Part shown: positions 8,981 through 17,531 of the stretch, one piece after another | Layout: each line of letters begins with the position of its first letter | How positions within the stretch are numbered: position 1 is the stretch's first letter | Assembly (NCBI RefSeq): GCF_015461845.1 | Contig: NZ_JACOPW010000007.1 | Span: forward strand, 186,001 to 250,000 | Length of the DNA stretch: 64,000 nt | Origin: Pseudomonas mucoides | GTDB taxonomy: Bacteria; Pseudomonadota; Gammaproteobacteria; Pseudomonadales; Pseudomonadaceae | Direction: 5' to 3' | Notes under the pieces: model-generated | The model's database searches: none | What the model was told of the DNA's origin: nothing | What the model saw: only the letters and a program-made list of their open reading frames with translations | Made by a program: the position numbers and the translations under genes

Positions 8981-9232
8981 ATGAAACGTACCGCACTCGC
9001 TGGTCTGTTCATTTGCGCTGCAATGTTGGCCTCTCCGGTATTTGCTGCGGACAACAACCTGTGTACGAGCAAGCTGCAAGAGCTCGAAGCCAAAGTGAAT
9101 TCGCTGCCAGCGACCGCCACCAATGCGCCGGAGATCAAAAGACTGTTGGCCAGCGCCAAAGCGTCACAAGCCGCCAAAGATGACAAAAAATGCGCCACCG
9201 AGGCCAGTCAGGCATTGGCGATGGCCAATTGA
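8981..9232 (+). CDS. Small secreted protein with a cysteine pair (paralogue of the previous gene)
   Basis: This 83-residue protein has a signal peptide (MKRTALAGLFICAAMLASPVF, cleavage after FAA) and a short helical mature domain. Its cysteines (NLCTSKLQ and KKCATEA) sit in the same relative places as in the upstream paralogue. The start at 8981 follows GAGGAGAT, and the leader GGAGATAC-C-C-ATGAAACG closely copies that of the first gene, which suggests duplication of the whole unit. It lies 114 bp upstream of ssrA. Function unknown. Confidence 0.8.
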   Translation: MKRTALAGLFICAAMLASPVFAADNNLCTSKLQELEAKVNSLPATATNAPEIKRLLASAKASQAAKDDKKCATEASQALAMAN

Positions 9233-9346
9233 ACAACGAACCAACCCATGATCAATCGAAGCCCACCTTGCGGGTGGCCTTCTGAAGCGTGTTGGCGTAC
9301 ACTGCACAGGCCTGTTGCTCACTTTGATTCACCGAGTAGCAGGCTC

Positions 9347-9744
9347 GGGGCCGTTTAGGATTCGACGCCGGTTGCGAAACTTTAGGTGCATGCCGAGTTG
9401 GTAACAGAACTCGTAAATCCACTGTTGCAACTACTTATAGTTGCCAATGACGAAACCTACGGCCAGGAATTCTCTCTCGCTGCGTAAGCAGCTTTAGATC
9501 CTGAGCTTCTGGTACCTTCGGGTCCAGCAATCACCAGGGGATGTCTGTAAACCCAAAGTGATTGTCATATAGAACAGAATCGCCGTGCAGTACGTTGTGG
9601 ACGAAGCGGCTAAAACTTACACAACTCGCCCAAAGCACCCTGCCCTTCGGGTCGCTGAGGGTTAACTTAATAGAAACGGCTACGCATGTAGTACCGACAG
9701 CGGAGTACTGGCGGACGGGGGTTCAAATCCCCCCGGCTCCACCA
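9347..9744 (+). ncRNA. ssrA: Transfer-messenger RNA (tmRNA)
   Basis: The 5' end GGGGCCGTTTAGGATTCGAC and the 3' end CCCCCGGCTCCACCA (with encoded CCA) form the tRNA-like acceptor and T-arm of tmRNA, about 398 nt in all. A resume frame at 9443-9487 reads ANDETYGQEFSLAA followed by TAA, ending in the -LAA degron expected of proteobacterial tags. tmRNA rescues stalled ribosomes and marks the nascent chain for proteolysis. The 3' end doubles as the integration site of the island that follows. The gene itself appears intact, so the insertion keeps it functional. Confidence 0.95.
9722..9744 (+). other. attL: ssrA 3' end used as island attachment site
   Basis: The last bases of ssrA (TTCAAAT..CCCCGGC.C at 9722-9740) recur imperfectly at 39171-39190, at the far end of a 29-kb block that begins with an integrase. 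The two copies match at 16 of the first 18 aligned positions or close to it by eye. Confidence 0.6.
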
Positions 9745-9755
9745 CTTCATCATCT

Positions 9756-9781
9756 AAAGACGTCCACGGACGTCTTTTTTT
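9756..9781 (+). terminator. Terminator directly after ssrA (island-borne)
   Basis: AAAGACGTCC and GGACGTCTTT form a stem followed by a T-run, 12 bp after the tmRNA CCA. It lies inside the island boundary, so the element appears to supply ssrA with a replacement terminator. Confidence 0.7.
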
Positions 9782-9858
9782 GTGCCTGAAATCCAGTAAA
9801 TACGGGGATATCAGGGCTGCGGGGGGCTTTCCAGGTTTTTTAAGTTCCAGGCGATTTG

Positions 9859-9907
9859 GTATTCCCAATGGTATTCCCGGCTACCCGGCGCTAATCTTGG
9901 GAATACC
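9859..9907. repeat. GGTATTCCC repeats (candidate integrase arm-type sites, left end)
   Basis: GGTATTCCC occurs at 9859-9867 and 9870-9878 in direct orientation (11-bp period). It occurs inverted (GGGAATACC) at 9899-9907. Two GGTATTCC copies with a 12-bp period lie at 39097-39116 inside the right end. Placement between attL and int, and inside attR, fits arm-type binding sites. Confidence 0.5.
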
Positions 9908-9931
9908 AAAAGGTGTCATGGAGTACTTCTC

Positions 9932-11188
9932 ATGTGCGCTCAAACTACCCGCCTCTCCGACCGCCAGCTCAAGGCGGTCAAACCGAAAGACAAGGATTAC
10001 GTCCTCACGGATGGCGACGGGCTCCAGCTGCGAGTCAGAGTCAATCGCTCGATGCAGTGGAATTTCAACTACAGGCATCCCGTAACGAAGAATCGAATCA
10101 ACATGGCACTCGGCTCTTATCCCGAGGTTTCTCTTGCGCAAGCGAGGAAGAAAACCGTTGAGGCCAGAGAGCTGCTTGCACAGGGCATCGACCCAAAAGC
10201 TCAGCGCAATGAGCTGCAGGAAGCCAAACGAGCGGAAACGGAACACACCTTCGAGAACGTGGCAACCGCCTGGTTCGAGCTGAAGAAGGATTCCGTCACG
10301 CCGGCGTATGCCGAAGACATTTGGCGCTCCCTCACACTGCATGTTTTTCCGAGCATGAAATCAACGCCTCTCTCGGAAGTCAGCGCCCCAATGGTCATCA
10401 AGCTCCTTCGTCCGATTGAGGCCAAAGGCAGCCTTGAGACAGTTAAGCGAGTGAGCCAGCGCCTTAACGAGATCATGACCTACGGGGTCAACTCCGGAAT
10501 GATCTTTGCCAACCCTCTCAGCGGCATTCGAGCGGTCTTCAAGAAACCCAAGAAAGAGAACATGGCCGCGCTACCAGCTGATGAGCTTCCCGAGCTCATG
10601 ATCGAAATCGCGAATGCCGCCATCAAAAGAACGACCCGCTGCCTGATCGAATGGCAGCTGCACACCATGACACGTCCTGCCGAAGCGGCGACTACCCGAT
10701 GGGCAGACATCGACTTCGACAAGCGCATCTGGACCATTCCACCGGAGCGCATGAAAAAGCGTCGCCCGCACACCATCCCGTTGTCCGACCAGGCACTCGT
10801 GCTGCTGGAGACACTTAAGCCCCACAGTGGACACAGGGAATACGTGTTCCCGGCAGACAGAAATCCGCGTACCCACGCCAACAGCCAGACTGCCAACATG
10901 GCGTTGAAACGCATGGGCTTCCGGGACCGTTTGGTCAGCCACGGCATGCGCTCTATGGCCAGCACCATCCTGAACGAGCATGGCTGGGATCCGGAGCTGA
11001 TCGAAGTCGCCCTTGCCCATGTCGACAAGGATGAAGTTCGAAGCGCCTACAACAGGGCGGACTACATCGAGCGCCGGCGCCCAATGATGGCTTGGTGGAG
11101 TGAGCACATTCAGAAGGCAGCTAGCGGCAATTTGTCAGTCTGCGCTATCCAAAAAAATCCGGATCGCAAGGTCGTTTCAATACGTTGA
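9932..11188 (+). CDS. P4-type tyrosine integrase (ssrA-targeting)
   Basis: This 418-residue protein has an N-terminal DUF4102 arm-binding domain (LSDRQLKAVKPKDKDYVLTD and MALGSYPEVSLAQARKK, residues about 8-90), a core-binding domain (about 95-190) and a catalytic domain. Visible catalytic elements are the first Arg in TMTRPAEAATTRW, HGMRSMA (HxxR), LAHVDKDEVRSAYNR with the final His, and Tyr near the end. The length matches P4/CP4-57-type integrases, which commonly target tRNA and tmRNA genes. It is the first gene of the island and is transcribed away from ssrA. An ATG at 9932 is used; no better start is evident. Confidence 0.93.
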   Translation: MCAQTTRLSDRQLKAVKPKDKDYVLTDGDGLQLRVRVNRSMQWNFNYRHPVTKNRINMALGSYPEVSLAQARKKTVEARELLAQGIDPKAQRNELQEAKRAETEHTFENVATAWFELKKDSVTPAYAEDIWRSLTLHVFPSMKSTPLSEVSAPMVIKLLRPIEAKGSLETVKRVSQRLNEIMTYGVNSGMIFANPLSGIRAVFKKPKKENMAALPADELPELMIEIANAAIKRTTRCLIEWQLHTMTRPAEAATTRWADIDFDKRIWTIPPERMKKRRPHTIPLSDQALVLLETLKPHSGHREYVFPADRNPRTHANSQTANMALKRMGFRDRLVSHGMRSMASTILNEHGWDPELIEVALAHVDKDEVRSAYNRADYIERRRPMMAWWSEHIQKAASGNLSVCAIQKNPDRKVVSIR

Positions 11189-11261
11189 TCAATGCGCTAA
11201 GGCAGACCTTTCAAGCAGCACTTTTGCGTCCTCTAAAGGACGCTGTTGTGTATGGAAATCT

Positions 11262-14200
11262 CTAGTCCAGCGCCACTTTACTGAGACTATAAGCACACAA
11301 GTCCACACACAGTTCGCGTACCTTAGCCTGATCAAGGCTGCGGTTCTCAGCATCAAGAATGCTCATCAGGTCCGCCTGATCCGGCATTCCCAGCACCAGC
11401 CGGTAGAGTGCGCGTTCCCTGATGAGGGCTTCGTAGCGTTCGCATTGCTCACTGCCCGGCACTGCCAGAAAATATTTGTGGCTGCGTGCTCCTTCCACGA
11501 CCCACCAGGGCGACAGCCCGGAGTCACTGCTTAGCTTTTCATCGGCAAGCTTCGCTAATCTGCACCAAGGGCTCCTGGTTGATGGGTTTGAGTTGAGGTT
11601 CTTCCCCAGTTTTTCGGCAATGGCCCTGCGCACGGACAGGCTGGCAAAGCGGGTAATTCGCCCTTCGCGCTGCTCGAGCGCGACTGGGCTGGTGGCCAAG
11701 TCCCAATGTGCCAGCGCATCGCACCAAGGATGAAGATCGATGCCCTCTTGCCCCACGGAAGTTGTCACTAGAACATTCGGCCAAAACGGGCTGTTGAAGG
11801 CCTTTCGGATCTCGTCAGAACGCAACGGCATATTTTGCTCATTGTCGTCAGGGTCAATGTGTAAGGTTTGACCACGCCCTTCAGACAGAGGCACAGCTAC
11901 GTGGCAGCGCAGGGTAAAAGTGCGCTGCTCCTCGTTTATACGTTTATCGTGGACAGTGGTGTTGGCATCACGCAGCCCGAGACTCTGGCCAAACTCGTTG
12001 AGAAGCTCTACCCAGTCGTTTGAACCGCCTGTGCGCAGGTACCAAAAGTGCTCGTCCAGAACAGACTCAAAGTTGCCATTGATCACGGCACTACGAATTG
12101 CTTGTGGATAAATCGCACTCTCGTGAGCACCGAGCACTGCATGAAACCACGCTTTATCGAGATAGGTACGTAGATGCCGCCAGGCAACGGAAGTTATTCG
12201 AGGCAAATACTGATCTGCATCAGGGCAGTGTCGACGGAGCACCCTTAACAGAACGACGGCCGGAGAGTCGAGCGCCAAAGCCGTCAACGTGGACAATTCC
12301 TTTTCGGTGATTTCGCTGCACGCCTTCGCCGCAGCAGTTTCCCATTTCTTCACGCTAACTTGCAGCCCGTCCGATGGGTCCTCCTCCAACACCCACTGCC
12401 ATGCTGCTTGCGAGTTATCCCAGAGACCTGCCCTGCTTTCGAGAGCAGCCAAAACGTCCCGAATGTCGCGAGGCGTAGTGTTGCGACTTGCGACAACAGA
12501 CACACCTAGGTCGTCCAGCTTTGCACGCAACTGCTGCTCGATGGCTTGCTTCATCAACGGTAACGCACCGATGCCCGCTGCCAACGGCTCAAGGTCAGCG
12601 AGAAAGGGGGATGGATGAAACAGGTCCAGCAAGTCTGTGCTGCTTTTTTCTGCCTGCAACCAACGGCGCTTGTTGGCTTTTTCGTAGCTGATCGGCTTGT
12701 CGCCGCCAAGCGCTTTACTCAACCGGCTTTCCGCAGCGAAGCTGACCAATCCGGCAATCGCGCCTGGCACCGCGCGGTAACGACTGAATACAAGCAGCTT
12801 GCTGTTCGCAGTCTCTCCACCAGCGACTGATTTCCAACCGCCTTCAAGCGGCCACCAGGGTAGTGAAGGCGCCGCCCAAGGTTGTAATAACCGTTGCCCG
12901 CCTATCGTCTTCATCAGTGCACGCAAACCAGGATGAGGCAACGCAGGCGGCAGTTTATATCGGTTCCTGCTGCTTTTGCTCAGTGCTGCACGTACCGGAC
13001 CGTTGCTGTTGCTCCAGGCAGAGTAACGATTACCGAGTGTCTGCAGCGCCAAGGGCACCGATTGCCACAGTGGCAGAATCCAAGGGTGGTCTTTAGCCTG
13101 GAAGCTCTCGTGCATCTGACAAAACTGATCGATATCGCAAGGCAGAAGTTCTTCCTCGATAATCGCCGCGCCATCCAGGGAAGCGGTATCGCTACGGAGC
13201 TTTTGCGGTCGCTCGGTTCTAGACATCAGAGGCGATAGTTTTGCGATCAATTCTTTTCGAATTGTTTTCCCTCGATCGGAGTCGGTCAGGCCTTTGCGCA
13301 GTTCCTCGCTAAGGTCATTGAAGAGTTTTTTGGTTTTTATTGCGTGAGCCTGACTACCGGCGAGAAAGCCGACCAGGTTGAAAAAATCCGAGCTTTGATG
13401 GCTGCTGTTTTCATCGTTGTTTGTCGGTTCGCGGCGACCGCGATAGGGCGTGTAAGGCGTGGCGGACAACAGCAGCAAAGCTGGCCCCACCCCGGCATTC
13501 CCACGAATATGGTTCAACACCAGTGCCGCCGCTCTATCGCGGCCGCGCGTAGCGTCATCGGCATCAGCCGCATCTTCGTCAGTCAGATCTCGAAAGCGCT
13601 GAAATTCATCGAAGATGACCAGCCCGGGATTGATGCCTTGAAGGCCGGCGATGGCGAGTGCGGTACGGGCCATACCCCGCAGCTCGGCACGCAGCGATTC
13701 GTCGCCCAACATCTGCTTGAGCCGGGAGGGCAATTGTTGCCCAGGGAGCATGCCCAATGTTTCTCGCAAAGCCTCGCGGAAACGTCGCCGGAATTCCGCG
13801 CCGCCCAGTTTTCCATCTTGCTCCTGCTGACGATAGTAATTAACCCAATCCGTAAACGAGTCAGCACTGCCCCTCAGGGCATCTTCAAGGGACGTACCGA
13901 GTGCAGGTACAATCTGCTGCAGCATCACCAGCGCCAATGCGCGCTCTTCCTTACGGCCATCCTGCCGCTGACCTTTACGGGTTGGGATGGCCGTTGCCGG
14001 GGTCAGCGAATAAACGTTGTAGGCTTGGTGTAACGGCTTATCCCGAGTGACTAACAGACTGGGCCGATCCACTGTAGCAATCGCTGATTTACGCTCAATT
14101 TCAGGCAAGAAGGTTAACAACCGATCAATATTTTGCTTGGCGATACCTAGATTGGAACAGACGTACAACACAGAGAACGGCTGGTCGCAAGCCGCTCGTG

Positions 14201-14351
14201 CCAACCCTTCGATGACGCCGCTGCCCACGATAGTCTTTCCTAAACCCACTTCGTCAGCAACCAGAAAGCGCCGCGAACCTGAGGTCTTTTTCAGCGTTTT
14301 GAGCGCAGCCTTTATCGTGGCTTCCTGGAACGGTTTTTTCTTGATGCTCAT
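11262..14351 (-). CDS. SNF2-like helicase of a DUF6361/PLD/helicase defence module (ZacC-like)
   Basis: This 1029-residue superfamily-2 helicase starts at ATG 14351, which overlaps the stop of the upstream PLD gene (ATGA). Motifs: Walker A DEVGLGKTIVGSG (residues about 33-45), Walker B DEFQRF (about 247), LLLLSATPYTPY (motif III), and in the C-terminal lobe TTSVGQEGIDLHPWCDALAHWD and EQREGRITRF (motif VI, about 890). The middle (about 440-800) is family-specific. Together with the overlapping PLD gene and the DUF6361 gene it forms a three-gene unit. I recall this composition as the Azaca (ZacABC) anti-phage system; that name is from memory. The protein would remodel or translocate DNA for the partner nuclease. 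Confidence 0.8.
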   Translation of the reverse strand: MSIKKKPFQEATIKAALKTLKKTSGSRRFLVADEVGLGKTIVGSGVIEGLARAACDQPFSVLYVCSNLGIAKQNIDRLLTFLPEIERKSAIATVDRPSLLVTRDKPLHQAYNVYSLTPATAIPTRKGQRQDGRKEERALALVMLQQIVPALGTSLEDALRGSADSFTDWVNYYRQQEQDGKLGGAEFRRRFREALRETLGMLPGQQLPSRLKQMLGDESLRAELRGMARTALAIAGLQGINPGLVIFDEFQRFRDLTDEDAADADDATRGRDRAAALVLNHIRGNAGVGPALLLLSATPYTPYRGRREPTNNDENSSHQSSDFFNLVGFLAGSQAHAIKTKKLFNDLSEELRKGLTDSDRGKTIRKELIAKLSPLMSRTERPQKLRSDTASLDGAAIIEEELLPCDIDQFCQMHESFQAKDHPWILPLWQSVPLALQTLGNRYSAWSNSNGPVRAALSKSSRNRYKLPPALPHPGLRALMKTIGGQRLLQPWAAPSLPWWPLEGGWKSVAGGETANSKLLVFSRYRAVPGAIAGLVSFAAESRLSKALGGDKPISYEKANKRRWLQAEKSSTDLLDLFHPSPFLADLEPLAAGIGALPLMKQAIEQQLRAKLDDLGVSVVASRNTTPRDIRDVLAALESRAGLWDNSQAAWQWVLEEDPSDGLQVSVKKWETAAAKACSEITEKELSTLTALALDSPAVVLLRVLRRHCPDADQYLPRITSVAWRHLRTYLDKAWFHAVLGAHESAIYPQAIRSAVINGNFESVLDEHFWYLRTGGSNDWVELLNEFGQSLGLRDANTTVHDKRINEEQRTFTLRCHVAVPLSEGRGQTLHIDPDDNEQNMPLRSDEIRKAFNSPFWPNVLVTTSVGQEGIDLHPWCDALAHWDLATSPVALEQREGRITRFASLSVRRAIAEKLGKNLNSNPSTRSPWCRLAKLADEKLSSDSGLSPWWVVEGARSHKYFLAVPGSEQCERYEALIRERALYRLVLGMPDQADLMSILDAENRSLDQAKVRELCVDLCAYSLSKVALD

Positions 14352-16210
14352 GTGGTTTTCCGCCGCTTGTACATGGCCAACCCGGAACGCAACGCGCCCC
14401 ATGTTCTGGCGAAGCGTTGCATCTGCTCTTCCATTTTCGGGTCTGTCTGCACGGTCGTCTTTCGCTGCTGCCACAGGGCAAGAATGCGGTCCACTTCATC
14501 AAGCCTCGAACGGTCTTTCACCCACAGTCGTAGCGCTTGCTCCAAGCTGGGCAAACCGATAGCAGGAGCGCTACTGACCAGGGGTTTCTTCAGCTGGTCG
14601 TCCCAGCTGCCGCCCTCATCACCATTGGAATACCCGGTGAGCACATCATGAATCCAAGCAAGCATCTGACGAGGGCCCAGATAGTCGCTCAACACGGCAT
14701 CGTCGCGCGTCTGGTCCAGACCCGGACTCCACTCCACCATCTGCACCCATTCAACCTGTTCGCTACCCAAAACCAACCTCACTCGCAGGCAGCCCGAGTT
14801 CGCGGCCAGTTCGGCAGTCTCTGGCAGCTTCAGGACGTGGGTATTGCGAGGCCAAAGCGAGGGCTCTTCCACAAGCCGTCCGCAAAAAAGTGAAATATCC
14901 TTCTCAACGGGGTGGGGCAGGTCATTAGCCTTGATTACGGCCACGCCCACCTCGCGCTTTTGCTCTGCGCCGAGCAAACGAGCGGCGACATGAACGCGCG
15001 CACGGGCCAGCTTGATGGCTGACGTATCCTCCGCAGGCTGCTGCAGCAACGCATCCGGCTGCACCTGCATCGCCATATCCGCAAATGTGCGCAACCCGGC
15101 TAACAATTGGTCGCTTGCCGCGCTGGCCAATTTTTGGATTTCAACGCGAGCGACGCACTCGGCATTTCTACTCCAGGCCCGCTGCGTAAGGTTGGCGCTG
15201 CCCAGCCACAAGGTATGGCCCGCGCCATGCTCGGCATGGATAAATTTCGCGTGCAGGCCGGTCTGGTCAGCAGGCGCTTTTTCTCCATCTACCGTTAACG
15301 ACGTGTCTGCCGCGCTATCAAGTACAGGTTCCGGCAGCACCAGTAATTGGGCATAACCATCAAGTGCTTTACCCGCTTGCCCTGCAAGCCGGCTTAACTC
15401 CGGGCGTATCGATAACAACTGGCGTTGCGTGTGAGCGCCGCCCCATTTCCCCAATGCTCGTACTGCCTCGCCCTCCAGAAAGGGGGAAACGGCGAAGAGC
15501 TGATTTACCTCGGCTGGGGCAGATGGCAATCGGCGCGCTGCATCACCCGGCAGCATTAACTCAAGCTCCGCCACGAGCAGACCCACTGGCACCTGCCATT
15601 GCACTTGCTTTATTGCTTTGGAGAGCCCCGACCATTGCCTGAGTTGGGGAAACGATTTGGCTAACAACGCGGCCAAGGTTCCAATTCCAGCAATCACCTG
15701 AGGAACAGTTTCACCTTTAACGCCTTCATGGCTTCCAGCTGCCAATACCAAGCCAAGATCCCAGGACATATCCAGGGTCAAATTGCGGCTGCCAAGCATA
15801 AAAACCCAGCGTTCATCGCTGACTGAAGGGTCGGCAGGCACATAGCGTACAAGGGCAAACTTGGCGTGCCAGGACTGCCCGTTATGCACTCCCGCAGAGC
15901 CCTCATCAAATGGCGCTTGCACGATAAAACGGTCGAACAACGCCACAACCGAAGCGGGCTTGGGAGGCAAGGTCAATCGCCCGCTTTGCACAACAATATG
16001 AACGTTGTCGCGCAGCTCGGTTAACGCACGCACCAGGCCGACCCGCGTACCGGAAGCCGACTCATCGTCCTGCCCGGCCAGGGCCAGCAGTGCCGCCGCC
16101 ACTACCGAGCTGTGCGCGGAGTAGGTCGAAAGCACTGCCCTGTCGGTTCGCCAGCCAGGCGGTGGGCGCAAGTGATCAAGTACCGCCACATGTGGCAGAT
16201 GCGGGGTCAA
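14348..16210 (-). CDS. Phospholipase-D-superfamily protein, probable nuclease (ZacB-like)
   Basis: This 620-residue protein has two HKD-type motifs: HAKFALV with a downstream LGSRNLT (residues about 114-150) and LHAKFIHAEHG with LWLGSANLT (about 317-340). Both halves of a PLD active site are therefore present. Many PLD-fold proteins in defence loci are nucleases, so DNA or RNA cleavage is inferred. The start is a TTG at 16210 overlapping the TGA stop of the DUF6361 gene (TTGA), and the end overlaps the helicase start. Both contacts indicate translational coupling. The nearest ATG upstream is out of frame. Confidence 0.75.
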   Translation of the reverse strand: MTPHLPHVAVLDHLRPPPGWRTDRAVLSTYSAHSSVVAAALLALAGQDDESASGTRVGLVRALTELRDNVHIVVQSGRLTLPPKPASVVALFDRFIVQAPFDEGSAGVHNGQSWHAKFALVRYVPADPSVSDERWVFMLGSRNLTLDMSWDLGLVLAAGSHEGVKGETVPQVIAGIGTLAALLAKSFPQLRQWSGLSKAIKQVQWQVPVGLLVAELELMLPGDAARRLPSAPAEVNQLFAVSPFLEGEAVRALGKWGGAHTQRQLLSIRPELSRLAGQAGKALDGYAQLLVLPEPVLDSAADTSLTVDGEKAPADQTGLHAKFIHAEHGAGHTLWLGSANLTQRAWSRNAECVARVEIQKLASAASDQLLAGLRTFADMAMQVQPDALLQQPAEDTSAIKLARARVHVAARLLGAEQKREVGVAVIKANDLPHPVEKDISLFCGRLVEEPSLWPRNTHVLKLPETAELAANSGCLRVRLVLGSEQVEWVQMVEWSPGLDQTRDDAVLSDYLGPRQMLAWIHDVLTGYSNGDEGGSWDDQLKKPLVSSAPAIGLPSLEQALRLWVKDRSRLDEVDRILALWQQRKTTVQTDPKMEEQMQRFARTWGALRSGLAMYKRRKTT

Positions 16211-17403
16211 TTGCGTAAATCCTCTAACAACGTACGAACATTGTCCCAGCGGTAATGCAGGGGTCTGGCCAAAGGATGCGTTTCACTCTCCCACTCCGCC
16301 CGGCGCTTGCGGCCTGCCAAATTTGTGGGTAACCGCGCACGCGCTCCTTTTCTCGCACGCTCAGCGCCCGTATAGACTTGCTGCACTATCGAGAACGATG
16401 CGGTGTCCGAGTCAAGCCACTGCTGCGTAGCACGCATAACCTCTCGCAGTGGCGCGGACAGGCCGGGAATGGTTACCTCAAGCGCCGTAATATCCAGAGC
16501 AAGAGCCGCTTCGCCGTAGATTTCAACCACTTGTTCAAGCCGGTCACGATGCAGGGTAGGACACTCTCGACTCTCACCTGCTTTCAACTGCTCGACCAAC
16601 GCGGCATATACCGCGCGACCAATACAGGCCAACGCCGACATGTTTTTTGCCAAGAGCAAAGCTCGCCGATCATCTTCGGCAGCCACGTCGCAAATCCTCG
16701 GGTCCCAAGGCTCATCGATATCGGCGACTGGCAGGCGTTTCTCTACCAGGCGTGCCAGCAGGCTCTGCTCCGACGACTCGGGAGTACGGCGCAGGCCTAG
16801 TAGCTGACGGCGAACAAACGCGCGCTCATCCTTGCTCAAACGAAAATCCAGCGTTTGGTTGTCTTTCAACAGCTCAGGTGGTGCTGCCGGTAATTGAGCA
16901 AAGGGCGAAGTTTCAGACTCAAACAACGGCTCGCCATCTACGTCCTGGCGGGGATTACCGGCTTGTTGATGCATGGCCTCAAGGCGCTTGAGTATTTGCT
17001 TTCTCGAAAGCGACACGCCATCGGCACGTGGGCGCAGAATCCCCCAGCGGCTCAAGGCCGACCAATAAATCATTGAGGGCGTCTGGCTAGGCAGTTCTAG
17101 CAAGTTGGTGCCGCCGATCACGCCTTTACTGGCGTCAGGGTGTGTTTTCAATTGCCGTATCAGGGCCAACTCATTCTTACGCAGCACCGCTGGATTGCCT
17201 TTCGCTGCCATCATTAACCAAGGTACAAACAGCACATAGCGCAAGCGTGTATGCAGAACCGAAGTACCCGGAAAAAAACGATCAGCAAAGGCCTGATGCA
17301 GGGCTAGAAAACCCACCTCATCAAGCACCCCCTGGGAGTCGGACTTTAGTGCCTCTTCGGCCCTGGCCACCGCACTTCTTGATAGCTGAATCCAGCCGAT
17401 CAT
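16207..17403 (-). CDS. DUF6361-family protein (ZacA-like)
   Basis: The protein has 398 residues from ATG 17403 (MIGWIQLSRSAV), which has GGAG about 9 bp upstream; an ATG two codons earlier has poor spacing. The N-terminal signature, with GFLALHQAFADRFFPGTSVLHTRLRYVLFVPW-type content, is that of DUF6361. The family has no catalytic motif that I recognise. It is the first gene of the triad with the PLD protein and helicase, and the gene order DUF6361-PLD-helicase is what leads to the Azaca assignment. It may be a recognition or scaffold subunit; that is inference. Confidence 0.7.
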   Translation of the reverse strand: MIGWIQLSRSAVARAEEALKSDSQGVLDEVGFLALHQAFADRFFPGTSVLHTRLRYVLFVPWLMMAAKGNPAVLRKNELALIRQLKTHPDASKGVIGGTNLLELPSQTPSMIYWSALSRWGILRPRADGVSLSRKQILKRLEAMHQQAGNPRQDVDGEPLFESETSPFAQLPAAPPELLKDNQTLDFRLSKDERAFVRRQLLGLRRTPESSEQSLLARLVEKRLPVADIDEPWDPRICDVAAEDDRRALLLAKNMSALACIGRAVYAALVEQLKAGESRECPTLHRDRLEQVVEIYGEAALALDITALEVTIPGLSAPLREVMRATQQWLDSDTASFSIVQQVYTGAERARKGARARLPTNLAGRKRRAEWESETHPLARPLHYRWDNVRTLLEDLRN

Positions 17404-17531
17404 GCACATTGCTCCACTGTTCGGCCTGCCTTGCAGCAGCGCCACTGGGCATCTTTAACCGGCGTTACGCAAAGGGGGCAAACACCTCCGCCGCCCCCCA
17501 TCTCAATACCCGTTTCACTGCCTCTCGGCAT

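Noticed and set aside
11226..11243. Terminator between the integrase and helicase genes
   Set aside because: GCGTCCT/AGGACGC makes a good stem, but there is no T-run on the exit side in either direction.
14352..14474. N-terminal extension of the helicase gene
   Set aside because: The extra 41 residues lie inside the PLD gene in another frame. The ATG at 14351 overlaps the PLD stop, as in coupled genes.
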